Shown here piece after piece: positions 61,906 to 64,000 of a DNA stretch of 64,000 bases. The translations under genes and the position numbers were made by a program. Each line of letters starts with the position of its first letter. The stretch's first letter is position 1. The notes beneath the pieces were generated by a model. That model saw only the letters and a program-made list of their open reading frames with translations. It searched no databases and was not told where the DNA came from. This DNA comes from an uncultured Acetatifactor sp. (GTDB taxonomy: Bacteria; Bacillota; Clostridia; Lachnospirales; Lachnospiraceae), in assembly GCA_947588705.1 (NCBI GenBank), contig CANPYT010000003.1, positions 20,023 to 84,022 of the forward strand, read 5' to 3'.

Positions 61906-63072
61906 TTACGGCAAAATGACAGGCCCGTCACCTATTTCCACCACATAGAAATCGGCCTTATAACCGATTTTATTCTCATAAATGCTGCCTACCTTTTCAA
62001 TAAAGCCATCGATAGCCTCATCCTTCACAATGCTTACGGTGCAGCCGCCAAAACCGGCCCCGGTCATCCTGGAACCGATGACTCCCGGAATGCTCCAGGC
62101 CGCTTCCACCAGCGCATCCAGCTCCGGCCCCGTCACCTCATAATCATCCCGCAGCGATATGTGGGACGCATTCATCAGCTGCCCGAATTCCGTGATATCC
62201 CCTTTTTTCAAAGCCTCCACTGCCCGTATGGTACGCTGGTTTTCAAAGACGGCATGTTTTGCGCGCCTCCTGCATACCTCACTTGAGATCGCCCCCTGGT
62301 ACTTTTCAAAAGCCGCTTCATCCAGATCTCCCAAGCTTTCTATCTTGATTTCTTTTTGTAATTCCGACAATGCGGTTTCACACTCACTCCGCCGCTCATT
62401 GTATTTGGATTCTCCCAGGCCGCGCTTCTTATTGCTGCACGCGATCACGATCTTCGCTCCCTTCAGAGTAATGGGGGCATATTCGTAAGAAAGATCTGCC
62501 GTATCCAGAAAAATAGCATGATCTTTCTTACCCATCGCTATGGCAAACTGATCCATTATTCCGCAATTCACTTTATTAAAATGATTTTCCGCATATTGGC
62601 CGATCAACGCCAGATCCTGATTGGACACCGCAAATCCGAAAAAGTCCCGCAGGATAAAACCGGTCAGCACTTCCACGGAAGCGGAGGAGGAAAGCCCGGA
62701 TCCATTCGGAATCGTGCCATATAAGAGAATATCCATGCCGCTGGGAATCTTCATGCCGCGCTCTTCAAACGCCCACATAACTCCCTTGGGGTAATTTGTC
62801 CATCCCGCCTGTCCGGACGGCGTCAGCTCATCAAGCGAGGATTCCACCACGCCAACAGATTCAAAATTCATGGAGAAAAACCGAAGCTTCCTGTCATTTC
62901 GCCTGCGGGCGGCCCCATAAGTGCCAATGGTCAACGCGCAGGGAAACACATGTCCGCCATTGTAATCCGTGTGCTCTCCGATCAGGTTCACCCGGCCGGG
63001 AGCAAAAAAGACTTTCGCTCCCTCGCTGTCTCCATAAATTTCCTGAAACCGATTCAAAATCTTTTCTTTCAT
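61906..63072 (-). CDS. galK: Galactokinase
   Basis: FFAPGRVNLIGEHTDYNGGHVFPCAL; GSGLSSSASVEVLTGF; GSRMTGAGFGGCTVSIV. Confidence 0.96.
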   Translation of the reverse strand: MKEKILNRFQEIYGDSEGAKVFFAPGRVNLIGEHTDYNGGHVFPCALTIGTYGAARRRNDRKLRFFSMNFESVGVVESSLDELTPSGQAGWTNYPKGVMWAFEERGMKIPSGMDILLYGTIPNGSGLSSSASVEVLTGFILRDFFGFAVSNQDLALIGQYAENHFNKVNCGIMDQFAIAMGKKDHAIFLDTADLSYEYAPITLKGAKIVIACSNKKRGLGESKYNERRSECETALSELQKEIKIESLGDLDEAAFEKYQGAISSEVCRRRAKHAVFENQRTIRAVEALKKGDITEFGQLMNASHISLRDDYEVTGPELDALVEAAWSIPGVIGSRMTGAGFGGCTVSIVKDEAIDGFIEKVGSIYENKIGYKADFYVVEIGDGPVILP

Positions 63073-63355
63073 AATTCTGCTCTCTCCATTCCTGCGCATC
63101 TGCGCAAATATCCGCATATCCTGTTTTATCCGCCATCATCCGCTTATTCCAGCCCGCTCCGATCCCCCTGAACTGCAGCGCTCAAAAAACTGCGCTGTTT
63201 TATGACCCCCTTTTTATGGCGGAAGCGGGAAAGACAGGTTTTCTGCCCTGGCCAAGGCAAGGCCGCCGCCACTTACAATTTATTTACGAGTAAAGCGGCT
63301 GAATCTGCCTTGAATGTGCGGAATACACGTTTCAATGATTACTCTTGATGTGACT

Positions 63356-63384
63356 ATTGTATACTGGAAGATATAATTTGTCAA
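63356..63384 (-). promoter_or_regulatory. Sigma-A promoter for galK
   Basis: Minus strand TTGACA-N17-TACAAT; ATTGAAACGTGTATTCC just downstream is a possible LacI-family/cre-like operator. Confidence 0.65.
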
Positions 63385-63414
63385 TTCTTAAATGGAATAC
63401 TTTTCTTTCTTTGA

Positions 63415-63522
63415 TAACAGTTCAGCCGCCATTCGCAAAGCCGCGCTTACGCGCTTTTCGTCGCTCCGCGACTTCCTTTGCTCACAAAAAAGCGCTCCCT
63501 CAGCCGGCTGGCTAAACTGTTA
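63415..63522 (-). repeat. Dispersed structured repeat, copy 3 (short form)
   Basis: TAACAGTTTAGCC...GGCTGAACTGTTA in minus orientation; shares GAGCAAAGG...GCGCGTAAGCGCGGCTTTGCGAATGGCG core. Confidence 0.8.
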
Positions 63523-63530
63523 CGAAAAAT

Positions 63531-63565
63531 TAACTTCCACTTCTAGGGGGTGTAAGTGGAAGTTA
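63531..63565. other. Perfect 12-bp inverted repeat with 11-nt loop
   Basis: TAACTTCCACTT-ctagggggtgt-AAGTGGAAGTTA. Confidence 0.8.
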
Positions 63566-63703
63566 GTCTTTCCCAAAGGGGCTGTCGCTTTAACAAATGA
63601 AAATCGTGAAACGGCAGCTTCATTTTGGGGTTTATGATTTAAAAATCCAATAAACATTATAACGGCACATCCCGCGCCATCCGCGGCGCTGTCCGTCATC
63701 ACT

Positions 63704-64000
63704 TTATTGCCAGATCCCGATGACCCCCACTGTCATGTCATCCCGAATCCGCCCGCCGCTCCTGCAAATGGCAAGCCGCAGAAACTTTTCCGCGAACTCC
63801 CCCGGGTTCTGGCTCTCAATGACAGCCAATGCCCGTTCAATACCATCCTCAAAATCCTCCGCGCCAAAGGCATCCACCACGCCGTCCGTCATCATGACAA
63901 GAAGATCCCCGTCCTGCAGCTGCCTTTGAATGGCCTGCGCTTCCACCTTCTGAAAAACGCCCAGGGGGAGATTCCCCGCAGCCAGTGTTTCCACTGTTTT
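63704..64000 (-). CDS. SpoIIE-like PP2C serine phosphatase, C-terminal part (cut by window edge)
   Basis: ETLAAGNLPLGVFQKVEAQAIQRQLQDGDLLVMMTDGVVDAFGAEDFEDGIERAL...GGRIRDDMTVGVIGIW. Confidence 0.75.
   Translation of the reverse strand, partial: KTVETLAAGNLPLGVFQKVEAQAIQRQLQDGDLLVMMTDGVVDAFGAEDFEDGIERALAVIESQNPGEFAEKFLRLAICRSGGRIRDDMTVGVIGIWQ

Overview
The window is about 64 kb of a moderately high-GC Firmicute chromosome. Gene content looks like Lachnospiraceae/Clostridia; this is inferred from families, not searched. Most of it is ordinary core genome on the minus strand: hprK/ROK glucokinase/murB/rapZ/whiA/HPr-like, uvrC, ftsH, pyrG, trmB, proS, mecA, galT/galK and the tail of a SpoIIE-like phosphatase. 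More distinctive content: (1) a 1047-aa, cysteine-containing flagellin with a sigma-28-type promoter; (2) an HPr-like protein with Glu in place of the catalytic His15; (3) a proS T-box leader followed by three ~50-bp tandem repeats; (4) a truncated GHKL kinase beside an intact LytTR regulator; (5) a membrane-anchored MerR / YbjQ / CPBP-protease operon with a textbook 19-bp-spacer operator; (6) an eight-gene polyamine cluster encoding two parallel spermidine routes behind a two-hairpin leader; (7) an Hpt / DUF342 (FapA-like) / HD-GYP operon whose DUF342 protein carries nine ~26-residue repeats; (8) three dispersed copies (33353-33514, 45362-45520, 63415-63522) of a 108-162 bp element with terminal inverted repeats and a conserved multi-branch fold. 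In (8) the stem sequences differ between copies but pairing is preserved. That family is my best candidate for something undescribed. All calls come from reading the sequence; no database search was run.
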